A DNA stretch of 64,000 nt from Dyadobacter sp. CY312 (lineage in GTDB: Bacteria > Bacteroidota > Bacteroidia > Cytophagales > Spirosomataceae): positions 1 through 64,000 of the forward strand of contig NZ_JAJUXG010000020.1 of NCBI RefSeq assembly GCF_021390535.1. The letters are read 5' to 3'. Both the position numbers and the translations under genes were made by a program. Positions 9,463 to 18,340 of this stretch are shown here, in pieces (position 1 is the stretch's first letter; the number at the start of each line of letters is the position of its first letter). The notes beneath the pieces are model-generated. The model was not told the DNA's origin and ran no database searches. It saw only the letters and a program-made list of their open reading frames with translations.

Positions 9463-12400
9463 TTAGCTTCTTCGTTTGCCGCCGGCGTATGCGGAAGGCA
9501 GCGTGTGATACTCTTCCTTAAAGTAGCGGGTAAAATATTTCGGATTGTTAAAACCTACCTGATAGGCAATTTCTGCAACCGAAAGCTGGCTCTTTTCCAG
9601 TAGCTGGGCAGCACGCTGCAACCTGATCAACCGCATTACTTCCAGTGGAGACTTGTCTGTGAGTGTCTGAACCCTTTTGAAAAATTGCGACCGGCTCACA
9701 CCCAATTCACGGGCCAGATCAGTAACCGTAAACTCGGCATCGGAAATGTGATTCTCGATAACCTGAACCATTTCCTGAAGAAATTGCTGATCCAGCGAGG
9801 TAATCGGGATTTCACTTGCCTTGATCCCATTCCTGGGTGCAAACAGGGCACGAAGGTCTTGACGGGACGAAATAAGGTTTTTGATCCTTGATTCCAGTAC
9901 CTGAAAATTGAATGGTTTGCCAATGTAGTCATCGGCTCCCGCATCAAATCCTTCCAGGCGCTGCTCATCTTCCGATCGCGCGGTAAGTAAGATAACGGGC
10001 GTATGGGCTATCCGTTCGTCTGATTTCACCATTTTACAAAAGTCGAGGCCATTCAGTCCAGGCATCATAATGTCCGTCACAATCAGACGGGGTCTTTGTT
10101 CAATGGCCTTGGCCCAACCCTCTTCACCTGTCGAAGCATCAATCACCGAATACGAATGTTTCAGGTTGTCTTTCAGATAAAAGCGAAAATCCTCATTATC
10201 CTCTACGATCAAAACAAGTGGCTTGCCTTGGGAGACATGCCCAGTCTGGATTCTGGCATCGGGCAAAACAGGCTGGACAGGCTCGTTAACTACTTCATGC
10301 ACTGTCCCTGTCTGCATTTTAAAAGAAAACTTCACAATAAAACAGCTTCCCTGCCCAACCTCGCTTTCTACACGAATGGTGCCGCCATGAATCCGGATAA
10401 ATTCTGCTGTAATGGCAAGTCCGATACCGCTTCCCTGGTTGATGATCGTATTCGGCAGGTCATTCTGAAAAAACCGCTCAAAGATTAGCTCATGTTTTTC
10501 CGGGGCAATCCCGATGCCAGTATCCTTTACCCGGATCTCGACCAACTTTTCCTCCATGGTCTGCTGCACATCCACCGTTACGGACACCTCGCCGGGACCA
10601 AGTGTAAACTTAATGGCATTTGACAGCAGGTTAAACAATATTTTTTCCAGTTTGTCATGGTCAAAGATCGTTTCCAGTGCGGGGACATTTGAATTAAAGC
10701 TAAGCCGGATTTCCTTTTTATCGGAAAGGTCCGAGAATGAGTACACCGTGTCTTTGATAAACAGGATAAGATCGCCGTCCGAAGGGTGAAACCGGATTTC
10801 CTTTTCTTCGATTTTACGGAAATCGAGCAGCTGATTGACCAGGTTCAGCAATCGCCGGCCATTTCTTTGGATCAGCTCAAACTGTTGGCGTTCATGGCTG
10901 TCGACGGCTTTTTGGCTCAGCTTTTCGACCGGGGCGAGGATAAGGGAAAGTGGCGTCCGCAGCTCGTGGCTTACATTGGTAAAAAATTTCGTTTTCAGGA
11001 TATCCAGTTCCTTCGAACGCTTCGCCTCTTCGCTCGTCTGCCTGATGGCAAACTTCATCCTCTCCCTTTCCTGTATCAGCCTGCGAATGGCCAGCAAAAG
11101 TAAAACCACACCCAGTACATACAGTGCATAGGCCGCCGGTGATTTCCAGAAAGGAGGAAGCACTTTAATCTGCAATGCGATTCCATTTTTATTCCAGAGT
11201 CCATCATTGTTTGAGGCAATGACACGAAAAACATAGTCGCCCGCATCAAGATTGGTGAAGGTAACCCTTCGGTTAGCTGCATCAGTGGCCAGCCATTCTT
11301 TATTAAACCCTTCCAGCTTGTATCGGTATTGATTCTTTGAAGGCTGAATAAAGCTCAGTGCCGCAAACTCAATGGAAAAGACATTGTCGCTCGCCCGGAG
11401 CACAATGGGCGGATTTGTTGTAATGGAAGCTGCCAATGTGAACTTGTCCCCGGCCGGATGTGCGGGAACAATGCTACGATTAAACAGCTGAAAATCAGTA
11501 AGCGCGAGCCGGGGAGCAATCCGGTTCTTATCCAGATCGCCCGGCCTGAATATGTTAAATCCATTGGCCCCGCCAAATATCAACTCGCCCTTGCGCGTCC
11601 GGAACGCAGCATCCTCGTTGAATTGCTTACCTTGCAGCCCATCGATCTCAGAATAATTGCTAAAGCTCACCTTTAAACCGGTGTTATCCGATGAAATGGT
11701 CGCAGATGAAAGTCCGTTTGACGTGCCCAGCCAGAGCCGCCCGTCTTCGTCTTCCACCATCGATAGAATGGCATTGTGAGGAAGACCCTGCTTTTCGGTA
11801 TAGTTGATAAATGTATTCGATTTCCTTTGCCATACGCTTAGCCCACCGCGGGTCCCGATCCAGATACGCCCTTTTGAGTCTTCCAGAATACTTAAAACGT
11901 CGTTACTGCCAATGGATTTGGGATTGTTTTTTTCCGTGTTGTAGTGGACGATATCACCGGATGTTTTCATTAGCACATCTACTCCATTGGCTGTCCCAAA
12001 CCACATATTACCCCGGGAATCCTCGAAGATCGTAGGAACATAAACCGAGTGGAGTGCACGTTGCGCCGGGTGATTGTACCTGGTGAAGGTTTTTGTATTT
12101 CGATCAAACAGGCAAAGTCCGCCGTCTAGCGTGCCAATCCAAAGTCGCCGCTGCGAGTCCTCAAATATCTCCCACACACTTCGTCCTGAAAGGCTTTTCG
12201 GTTGCGCAGGATGATGCTGGTACCTGGTGAATTTTTGTCCGTCAAAACAATTCAATCCCCCCAAAAAGGTACCTATCCATAATTGATTTTGATGGTCGAA
12301 CCGCAAACTAACGATCACGTCGCTGGCCAGACTTTGCGAATTATTCGGATCGTGCCGGTAAGTTGTGAATTTTCGGGTACGCCGGTCGAAGTATATCAGC

Positions 12401-13668
12401 CCGCCGCCATTTGTTCCAAGCCAGAGATTACCCATTTTATCCTCTGCAAAAGTATTAACATCATCAAAGGGCAGCCCGTAAGGTTTCGAATACCGGTTGA
12501 CGAGCGGAAACTGCATGATGTTCTTGTGAAAATAATTCAATCCGCCTTTGTAGGTTCCCGCCCAGATGATCCCATCATTGTCTTTGAGCATGGTGGTCAC
12601 CGCATTATGGCTCAGCGTTTGATCGTCCTCCGCGGAATTAGACATATTGGTCACCGATAGCGTCTTTTTATCCAGGACATCAATACCGTTTTGACCATTG
12701 GAAATCCAGATATTGCCCTTGTTATCACCGACAACACCTGTAATCATGTCGGAACTGAGGCGAGGAGCCCCGAATGTCTTTCCAAGATAGCGTATCTTGC
12801 CTTCTTGCCTGTTCAAATAAGCGACACCGATATCGTAATTGGTGGGATACACCCAAATATCTCCGTCACTATCAACCGTCAGCTCACATTGCAGATAATT
12901 GCTCCCGGCGGGCCTGCGATCCTTGAAGAAATTGAGCCTTTTGATCACCTTCACGCCCTGTTTTCCAAGAATAATATTTTCGACCGTCCCGTTGGAATGG
13001 GCTATCCAATAGGTGCCATCTTTGTACTGGGCGACCGATGTGACGTTGTTACTGACTATGGAAGCGGCATCACGGTCTGAATGTTTGATGACAATGGATT
13101 TTTTGCTTTTTTCATTGTAGCAAATCAGTCCCTGATCCTTAAGGATAAACCAAAAGTTACCACTATTATCCGATACAGCCGTTTTAAGATTATTTGGATT
13201 TTCGATTGAATACGCCTTAAAACCTTGTGAAGGTCCGGAAAAGGTTTCCTTTGCAGGGTCATAAAGGCACGGGCCTATGGAGGTAAGAACACCCATTTTA
13301 CCCTCTGGCATTTTAAACAATCCGGCAATGTAGTCGTAAAAGAGTGTTGTAGAGTCGGACGCATCTTTACGAAAAACCTTGTTGGTGTACCCGTCAAAAC
13401 GATTCAGACCCGATTCTGTACCGATCCACAGGAAACCTGTCTGGTCTCGGTAGATGGCCGTTACATGCCCATGCGAAAGACCATTCCGGGCATCGATATG
13501 GACAAACCGATGCTCCTGCCCCAACGACCTGCAAGGGGTATACACCAGTAAAATCAATATGATCAACCTTACAGACTCCAATAAGCTCATTCGTTTCACC
13601 ATTTGGCGTTTGGTTAATGCATCGCCTTCTATTCGCGTGATACCGGATTTTTTATGTTCGACCGCCAC
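9463..13668 (-). CDS. Hybrid two-component system regulator (sensor kinase, receiver and AraC-type output in one protein)
   Basis: A 1401-residue HTCS protein. A signal-anchor near residues 28-50 precedes a periplasmic region of two-component-regulator propeller repeats (many x-x-G-x-L/I-W-I/L-G-T blades, residues about 60-745), then a Y_Y_Y domain (YRYKLEGFNKEWLAT) and a transmembrane helix near 842-860. The cytoplasm holds a histidine kinase (VSHELRTPL near residue 898, LLSNAIKFT, DTGIGI, GSGIGLAI), a receiver with the VTDIMMPG phospho-aspartate near 1199, and a C-terminal AraC-type helix-turn-helix. Such proteins bind oligosaccharides directly and activate the neighbouring SusCD operon. 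The annotated start is a GTG with GGATTTAAGG upstream; ATGs at 13602 or 13590 are equally plausible and put the signal-anchor closer to the N-terminus. Confidence 0.93.
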   Translation of the reverse strand: MAVEHKKSGITRIEGDALTKRQMVKRMSLLESVRLIILILLVYTPCRSLGQEHRFVHIDARNGLSHGHVTAIYRDQTGFLWIGTESGLNRFDGYTNKVFRKDASDSTTLFYDYIAGLFKMPEGKMGVLTSIGPCLYDPAKETFSGPSQGFKAYSIENPNNLKTAVSDNSGNFWFILKDQGLICYNEKSKKSIVIKHSDRDAASIVSNNVTSVAQYKDGTYWIAHSNGTVENIILGKQGVKVIKRLNFFKDRRPAGSNYLQCELTVDSDGDIWVYPTNYDIGVAYLNRQEGKIRYLGKTFGAPRLSSDMITGVVGDNKGNIWISNGQNGIDVLDKKTLSVTNMSNSAEDDQTLSHNAVTTMLKDNDGIIWAGTYKGGLNYFHKNIMQFPLVNRYSKPYGLPFDDVNTFAEDKMGNLWLGTNGGGLIYFDRRTRKFTTYRHDPNNSQSLASDVIVSLRFDHQNQLWIGTFLGGLNCFDGQKFTRYQHHPAQPKSLSGRSVWEIFEDSQRRLWIGTLDGGLCLFDRNTKTFTRYNHPAQRALHSVYVPTIFEDSRGNMWFGTANGVDVLMKTSGDIVHYNTEKNNPKSIGSNDVLSILEDSKGRIWIGTRGGLSVWQRKSNTFINYTEKQGLPHNAILSMVEDEDGRLWLGTSNGLSSATISSDNTGLKVSFSNYSEIDGLQGKQFNEDAAFRTRKGELIFGGANGFNIFRPGDLDKNRIAPRLALTDFQLFNRSIVPAHPAGDKFTLAASITTNPPIVLRASDNVFSIEFAALSFIQPSKNQYRYKLEGFNKEWLATDAANRRVTFTNLDAGDYVFRVIASNNDGLWNKNGIALQIKVLPPFWKSPAAYALYVLGVVLLLLAIRRLIQERERMKFAIRQTSEEAKRSKELDILKTKFFTNVSHELRTPLSLILAPVEKLSQKAVDSHERQQFELIQRNGRRLLNLVNQLLDFRKIEEKEIRFHPSDGDLILFIKDTVYSFSDLSDKKEIRLSFNSNVPALETIFDHDKLEKILFNLLSNAIKFTLGPGEVSVTVDVQQTMEEKLVEIRVKDTGIGIAPEKHELIFERFFQNDLPNTIINQGSGIGLAITAEFIRIHGGTIRVESEVGQGSCFIVKFSFKMQTGTVHEVVNEPVQPVLPDARIQTGHVSQGKPLVLIVEDNEDFRFYLKDNLKHSYSVIDASTGEEGWAKAIEQRPRLIVTDIMMPGLNGLDFCKMVKSDERIAHTPVILLTARSEDEQRLEGFDAGADDYIGKPFNFQVLESRIKNLISSRQDLRALFAPRNGIKASEIPITSLDQQFLQEMVQVIENHISDAEFTVTDLARELGVSRSQFFKRVQTLTDKSPLEVMRLIRLQRAAQLLEKSQLSVAEIAYQVGFNNPKYFTRYFKEEYHTLPSAYAGGKRRS

Positions 13669-14437
13669 TGACCTTAAATCCTTTTAAATTTTAATCCATC
13701 TATTCAAATCCTATTTCATAAGCAGCCCATTTGTATTCGCTTGGATGGTTCTTCACAACGTTGTTAACAATTGCCTTCCTTCATCATCGAAGTATGTTCC
13801 AATACCTCCTGAAAAGGGTTGGTTCCGTCGAGTCGCACAGTCAAATTGTGGTATAAATTACGAATACTTTAAGATATCTTCATGGTACCTCCGGGCGTGC
13901 GACTAGTTGTCGTTTTCCGACAGGAGCACCTTCCACGAAAATCACCCCAGTCAATTAAAATGTAATTTTGACACTTAATTTTAAAATATCAAAATATTTG
14001 GAAAGAATTTAAAAAAACCTTGTCTCGAAAGAAGAGGGTACCGAAAAAATCTTGTAATAAATCGGGGCAAAAAACGAGATGCACTATTTCAGTTTTGAGA
14101 CATACTCATTTCAGGCGATCCAATATTTCCGGACAAATAATATAATTGCTCCAACCTCTTGATCACTTTTTTTGTCTCTGATATTTACAACCTCAAGAGA
14201 TATTCCATGACACTACTTCAAACCTTGTCAGCGGCCGGCTTTTGGTACTTTTGACAAAATTTCTGCTTTTACCCTTACTACCTTTTACTTGAGGTGACAA
14301 TTCTGAACCTGACGCTTCCAAACGCTATGAAGCAACATGAATAAGAGAATTTGTATCGTAGTTGTTACGGTTATCAATACAAATATTGGAATAGAACTGA
14401 TAAAGCGTGTTTCTCAAAAATCATAATCCTACAAGCT
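13669..14437. other. AT-rich intergenic region between divergent genes
   Basis: A 769-base gap between the minus-strand hybrid regulator and the plus-strand lipoprotein. It is AT-rich with homopolymer runs. I see one promoter-like pair for the lipoprotein (14225-14253) and no convincing gene, RNA gene or repeat. Confidence 0.5.
14225..14253 (+). promoter_or_regulatory. Candidate Bacteroidota-type promoter for the small lipoprotein
   Basis: TACTTTTG at 14246-14253 fits the -7 consensus TAnnTTTG, with TTG at 14225-14227 as a -33 element and 18 bases between them. The implied leader is about 180 bases. Only pattern match supports this. Confidence 0.3.
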
Positions 14438-14926
14438 ATGAAAAATATCATGTTATCAAATGTAAAATTCCTGATAAGGAGTATCCCTTTTACAGCAATT
14501 ATCTTTATTCCAACAATTTTTTCTTGCCAAAAAACTGAACCTTGTTTGGTCGCTGATCGAACCGCTGTAAAGTCTGAAGATTTAAGTGCTCCCAACAACG
14601 GGGTTTTAGTGCTACAGAATGTGAATGACTCAAATGAAGTATCATTGATTATTGATAATCAAAATGATTATCAAAAGTTTGTTAAAAGTAGTACGACATT
14701 GCCAGTTATAGACTTCGCAAACCATATTCTGGTAGCCGGGAGAAAAAAATGGCATCAATGTATAAAATTTCAGGATCAACAGTTGACAGAAGGGTGTGAT
14801 AAAGTCTACTATCATATCAACTTATCAGAGATGGATTGCGAAGCTCTTAGTCATTACGATTTTTTCGCAATTATCGGTTCTGAATATGGCAATAGAAAAA
14901 TTGAATTTCAGATTAATGTTCAATAA
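14438..14926 (+). CDS. Small lipoprotein of unknown function
   Basis: A 162-residue protein. I chose the ATG at 14438 because MKNIMLSNVKFLIRSIPF begins a signal peptide that ends IPTIFSC, a lipobox with Cys about 27 residues in; the frame is open 29 codons further upstream but that part looks non-coding. The mature part has four more cysteines, including WHQC and MDC, so disulfides are possible after export. No family is recognised. The base composition is AT-rich compared with the SusCD genes, as in the following accessory genes. Confidence 0.6.
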   Translation: MKNIMLSNVKFLIRSIPFTAIIFIPTIFSCQKTEPCLVADRTAVKSEDLSAPNNGVLVLQNVNDSNEVSLIIDNQNDYQKFVKSSTTLPVIDFANHILVAGRKKWHQCIKFQDQQLTEGCDKVYYHINLSEMDCEALSHYDFFAIIGSEYGNRKIEFQINVQ

Positions 14927-15029
14927 AACCATAGGCCTTACAAAAAAGCTCTGTCAAATAACGTTGCTAAGAGCTTGTTGGAGAATGGAGATCGTACCAT
15001 CTTTGCAGTGACCAAACCTTCAACCTAAA

Positions 15030-15356
15030 ATGGCATCTGACCAGAAATTTGTAGACTTTGTGCTGGAACAAATCGAAAACGCCGGTGAAATCACTGCCAA
15101 AAAGATGTTTGGTGAATACGGCATTTATGCTGATGGAAAAATATTCGGACTCATTGCCGACAACAAGTTGTTTATTAAGCCAACAGAATCCGGTCGTGCA
15201 TTTATAGGTAGTGATTTACTTCAAGCACCTGCCTACGAAGGAGCGAAACCAAGTTTTCTCATTGAAGAGAAAATTGAGGACAGGAAATGGCTCAGCGAAC
15301 TAGTACGGATCTCAATAAAGGAGCTACCAATGCCAAAACTGAAAAAGAAGAAATAG
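15030..15356 (+). CDS. TfoX/Sxy N-terminal-domain protein
   Basis: A 108-residue single-domain protein matching the TfoX N-terminal fold: FVDFVLEQIENAG-EITAKKMFGEYGIY, then ADNKLFIKPTE and the APAYEGAKPSFLIEE core. It ends in a lysine-rich tail. Stand-alone TfoX_N proteins are common in environmental bacteria; the domain is named after a competence regulator, but a role here is not known. A decayed copy of its C-terminal half lies at 37951-38118, followed there too by an ankyrin-gene remnant, so this gene and its downstream neighbour were copied as a pair. Confidence 0.8.
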   Translation: MASDQKFVDFVLEQIENAGEITAKKMFGEYGIYADGKIFGLIADNKLFIKPTESGRAFIGSDLLQAPAYEGAKPSFLIEEKIEDRKWLSELVRISIKELPMPKLKKKK

Positions 15357-15468
15357 TAACCTCAACAGCTCATTCTACCATCAATTTGCAAAAGAAGAAA
15401 TGCTTTCGTGGAAGGATTATGTGCAATAAAATTTCCCCGGTTGCAGGCCAATACTAAACTTTAATCAA

Positions 15469-16212
15469 ATGGATTATTTAAGCAAAATCATTACTGACTT
15501 CGAAATTCATTCTGTTGAAGGAATCAGGGAATGTTTTGAAAACGGAGTTGGCCCGAATCAAACAGTAAAGGGTCGGCCGTTGATTTACGAACTCATAAAT
15601 ATGTACTCTCGAGGTCCGTCCTTCAAGAGTTGCATACAGGCTTTTGTAGACTACGGCCTGGAATTCGAGGATGAAATTTTACTTTCTGTATTGCTCGACA
15701 ACGCTGCCTCACTTGCGACTCAACTGGCATCCAATGCAAATGCAGTGAACAAAAGGTATTCGTTTGAATGTACATTCACACCGCTCTACGAGGTTTCACT
15801 CCTGCACATTTGTGCGGAATATAATCATTTGGCTTGTGCCGAAGTTCTTGTGCAGCACGGGGCTGATGTCAACTCAAAGGCAGGTATTGATGACCAAGGT
15901 TTTGGAGGGCATACACCCATTTTTCATACAGTAAACCAAAACAGAAATAAGTGCCTGGACATGATGAAGTTTCTAATCTCAAAACAGGCCGATCTTACAA
16001 TTACGGTAACAGGTCTTATCTGGGGCAAAGGCTATGATTGGGAGACTTTTATTCCTTCTGTGAATCCAATTAGTTATGCGATGATGGGCTTACTTCGCCA
16101 GTTTCAAAGAACTGAGGAGGATATCTATGAAGTTATCTCACTGCTGGTGAAAGCGCGATACGGCATGGACTATGTACCGGGAAACATTCCCAATAAGTAT
16201 TTAAATGAATAA
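15469..16212 (+). CDS. Ankyrin-repeat protein
   Basis: A 247-residue protein without signal peptide or membrane segment, so cytoplasmic. Ankyrin-type helices are clearest at residues 105-140 (SLLHICAEYNHLACAEVLVQHGADVN) and next at GHTPIFHTVNQNRNKCLDMMKFLISKQADL; the N-terminal part is a weaker repeat. The role is presumably protein-protein binding; the partner is unknown. The gene follows the TfoX-like gene by 112 bases, and a broken copy with the same neighbour lies at 38172-38541. Confidence 0.7.
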   Translation: MDYLSKIITDFEIHSVEGIRECFENGVGPNQTVKGRPLIYELINMYSRGPSFKSCIQAFVDYGLEFEDEILLSVLLDNAASLATQLASNANAVNKRYSFECTFTPLYEVSLLHICAEYNHLACAEVLVQHGADVNSKAGIDDQGFGGHTPIFHTVNQNRNKCLDMMKFLISKQADLTITVTGLIWGKGYDWETFIPSVNPISYAMMGLLRQFQRTEEDIYEVISLLVKARYGMDYVPGNIPNKYLNE

Positions 16213-16392
16213 GTTAATAACAACAGTTACTCCTGTTGCAGGCTGACGTATGGACGTAACCGGTGATTGACAATCATTCGTAGTGACCGAAGCTCTTGTT
16301 ATTTACAAGTTGAATAATTTTCGGGTGAAGATGGAGGTTTTAGCACAACTATTTCTTCGTATTTAGCAGCTTAATGATTTATAATAAATTGC

Positions 16393-16400
16393 TACATTTG
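16393..16400 (+). promoter_or_regulatory. Candidate -7 promoter box before the DUF4287-type gene
   Basis: TACATTTG fits TAnnTTTG, about 108 bases before the ATG at 16509. No good TTTG lies at -33. It sits in the 296-base gap after the ankyrin gene, where I see nothing else. Confidence 0.3.
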
Positions 16401-16508
16401 GTTTTCTCACAGGCAAAAAGGACGGAATCGTGAGCTGATTTAACCTTTCACCAACCTGTTGGAAATAGCTTGCAACTCATCACGGATAACGAGTAAAAAG
16501 CGATCACT

Positions 16509-17063
16509 ATGGATAAAGGCACACAAACGATGATCGATAATCTGTATAAAAATACAGGAAAACCCCTTGATCAATGGATTGAGATTGTAAAAGCAGGGAA
16601 CTTTCAGAAGCATGGGTTAATCGTGAAATTTTTGAAAGAAGAACATGCACTCACACACGGATTTGCCAATCTCATCGCACTTAAAAGCCAGGGAACCGAT
16701 GCTGGCTCGGCGGAAAATACAGATGAGCTGATCTTGAAACAGTATCAGGGTAAAGAGCATCTGAAACCCATCTATGACAAGCTGATCACTGAGATCCTAA
16801 AATTCGGAAATGATATTGAAGTCGCTCCCAAAAACGCCTACGTTAGTCTGCGGAGAAAAAAGCAATTTGCCACTCTCACTCCTGCTACCAAAACCCGTTT
16901 TGAAATTGGCGTCAATCTGAAAGGACAGCAGGCGCAAGGAATATTGGAAACCATCACAGCAGCCAATGCCATGTGTTCGCACAAGATCAGCATTTCGGAC
17001 CTTAATGGCATTGACCATGAAGTAATCAACTGGGTTAAAACAGCATACGAGAATGCAAACTAA
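16509..17063 (+). CDS. DUF4287 plus DUF5655 domain protein
   Basis: A 184-residue cytoplasmic protein with two parts. The N-terminal third (GKPLDQWIEIVKAGNFQKHG...EHALTHGFANLIAL) matches the short DUF4287 helical domain. The rest (YDKLITEILKFG-NDIEVAPKNAYVSLRRKKQFATLTP...RFEIGVNLKG) matches DUF5655, often fused to it. No catalytic residues are recognised and the biochemical role is unknown. Its last 11 bases overlap the start of the next gene in another frame, so the two are probably co-translated. Confidence 0.75.
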   Translation: MDKGTQTMIDNLYKNTGKPLDQWIEIVKAGNFQKHGLIVKFLKEEHALTHGFANLIALKSQGTDAGSAENTDELILKQYQGKEHLKPIYDKLITEILKFGNDIEVAPKNAYVSLRRKKQFATLTPATKTRFEIGVNLKGQQAQGILETITAANAMCSHKISISDLNGIDHEVINWVKTAYENAN

Positions 17064-17613
17064 TACCAGTTGGGACAAAGAACTTGCAGTGGTGGGGGAC
17101 ATTCTAAACAAAGCACCATTACAAAAAGCAATCAAATGGGGAGCGGAAGTCCTTACGTATGAGGGAAATAACGTAGTCAGTTACGGAGGTTTTAAAAACT
17201 ACTTTACGATATGGTTTTATAACGGAGTTTTTTTGAAAGACCCATACCAGGTTTTGGTCAATGCGCAGGAAGGAAAAACAAAATCGCTCCGCCAATGGCG
17301 CTTCACTTCCCTGAATGAGATTGATGAAAAGAAGATATTGGAATATGTTCAGGAAGCCATTGAAATTGAAAAGCAAGGCTTAAAAATTAAGCCTGAAAAA
17401 TTTACGCCTTTATTGGTTCCGGTAGCTCTTGAAATCGAATTTCAAAAAGACGAATCATTTAAGGCAGCATTTGAAAAACTCACTCCAGGACGTCAAAAGG
17501 AATACATATTGTATATTAACGAAGCCAAACAGGGAAGTACGAAAACAAGCCGGGTACAAAAGATTAAACCTATGATCATGCAAAGCATAGGTTTGAATGA
17601 CAAGTATAAATAG
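17053..17613 (+). CDS. YdeI/OmpD-associated family protein with DUF1801 domain
   Basis: A 186-residue cytoplasmic protein. Residues about 10-115 look like the DUF1801 fold (KAIKWGAEVLTYEGNNVVSYGGFKNYFTIWFYNGVFLKDP). The C-terminal third (FKAAFEKLTPGRQKEYILYINEAKQGSTKTSRVQKI) matches the YdeI/OmdA family tail. Function is unknown in this group; stress-related roles have been suggested for relatives. The ATG at 17053 lies inside the end of the preceding gene. Confidence 0.75.
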   Translation: MQTNTSWDKELAVVGDILNKAPLQKAIKWGAEVLTYEGNNVVSYGGFKNYFTIWFYNGVFLKDPYQVLVNAQEGKTKSLRQWRFTSLNEIDEKKILEYVQEAIEIEKQGLKIKPEKFTPLLVPVALEIEFQKDESFKAAFEKLTPGRQKEYILYINEAKQGSTKTSRVQKIKPMIMQSIGLNDKYK

Positions 17614-17710
17614 CGGCTTGATGCGTCGAATTAAGATTAGTAACGGCTCAACAAAGTATGATTTGACAACCTAATATTTTTATTGTTAATGTAATACATT
17701 TCTTCACGCA

Positions 17711-17892
17711 AATGGAGAATTCTGATGACTTGGCCACTAGATTCCGTGGCAGATTGACCATCAAACCGTACTTTTATTTTTCTACTCAAATAATTAATAG
17801 TCAGTCATTTATATCAGAAAATTAGACCCAAAATGACATAATATGATCTTAATTCCCCAATTGAGGTGGTCAACGACTCCGTATTCTCCATT
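17711..17892. mobile_element. 182-bp transposon-like element (MITE), copy A
   Basis: AATGGAGAAT at 17711-17720 is exactly inverted as ATTCTCCATT at 17883-17892, and the core reads TGGAGAAT...ATTCTCCA, starting TG and ending CA as in IS21-family ends. Inside each end are TTGACCA-type sub-repeats (GATTCCGTGGCAGATTGACC on the left, GGTGGTCAACGACTCCG on the right). No transposase fits in this length. A second, diverged copy lies at 59229-59403. The right end abuts the traG remnant, as if the element inserted into it. No clear target duplication is visible at this copy. Confidence 0.65.
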
Positions 17893-18180
17893 TTCATGCC
17901 CGTAATCCTATTTTAGCTGGCTTGAATACTGTATGCCCAGTGTCGTGGCGACTTTGTTGCTTCTGACTGTGGCGATCAAGCCGTCCATGTTATTAGTTAG
18001 ATCATAGGAAATTCATCAAAGATCAAACTACTTTTCAGCTTCCCTTTCTGGTTGGCCAACATCACCAGACCTTTTACATACAATGATAATACGACTCCGT
18101 ATTTCTGTATTTTCCAAGGATTGCTATCCATGCAAACCAGCTTGGAATTATTGCAATTTATAATGTAATTATTCCTTCAA
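17893..18180 (-). pseudogene. traG: Remnant of a TraG/VirD4-type conjugative coupling protein gene
   Basis: Reading the minus strand from about 18180 gives NSKLVCMDSNPWKIQKYGVV, then LSLYVKGLVMLANQKGK and LKSSLIFDEFPMI. After a frameshift near 18000 it continues as MDGLIATVRSNKVATTLGIQ and SSQLK-stop-DYGHE. This follows the Walker B region of TraG-family ATPases of Bacteroidota conjugative elements, which carry FDEFPTI and SLIATARSNKVAT. The fragment lacks the Walker A half, carries an internal TAG and one frameshift, and stops exactly where the inverted end of the 17711-17892 element begins. It is dead and marks a former conjugative element. Confidence 0.72.
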
Positions 18181-18340
18181 TACCTACCAAAATAATTTAC
18201 ATAAGTAAAATATTCTCCATTCTTTGACAAGAAAACACCCCTTCACGATTACTTCACCTACCTAATTTTGCAGCTCAATTTATCTATCCATGTGCGTTTG
18301 CTACTTGGACTTTTCCAATCGTCAACAAAATTAACATTCC

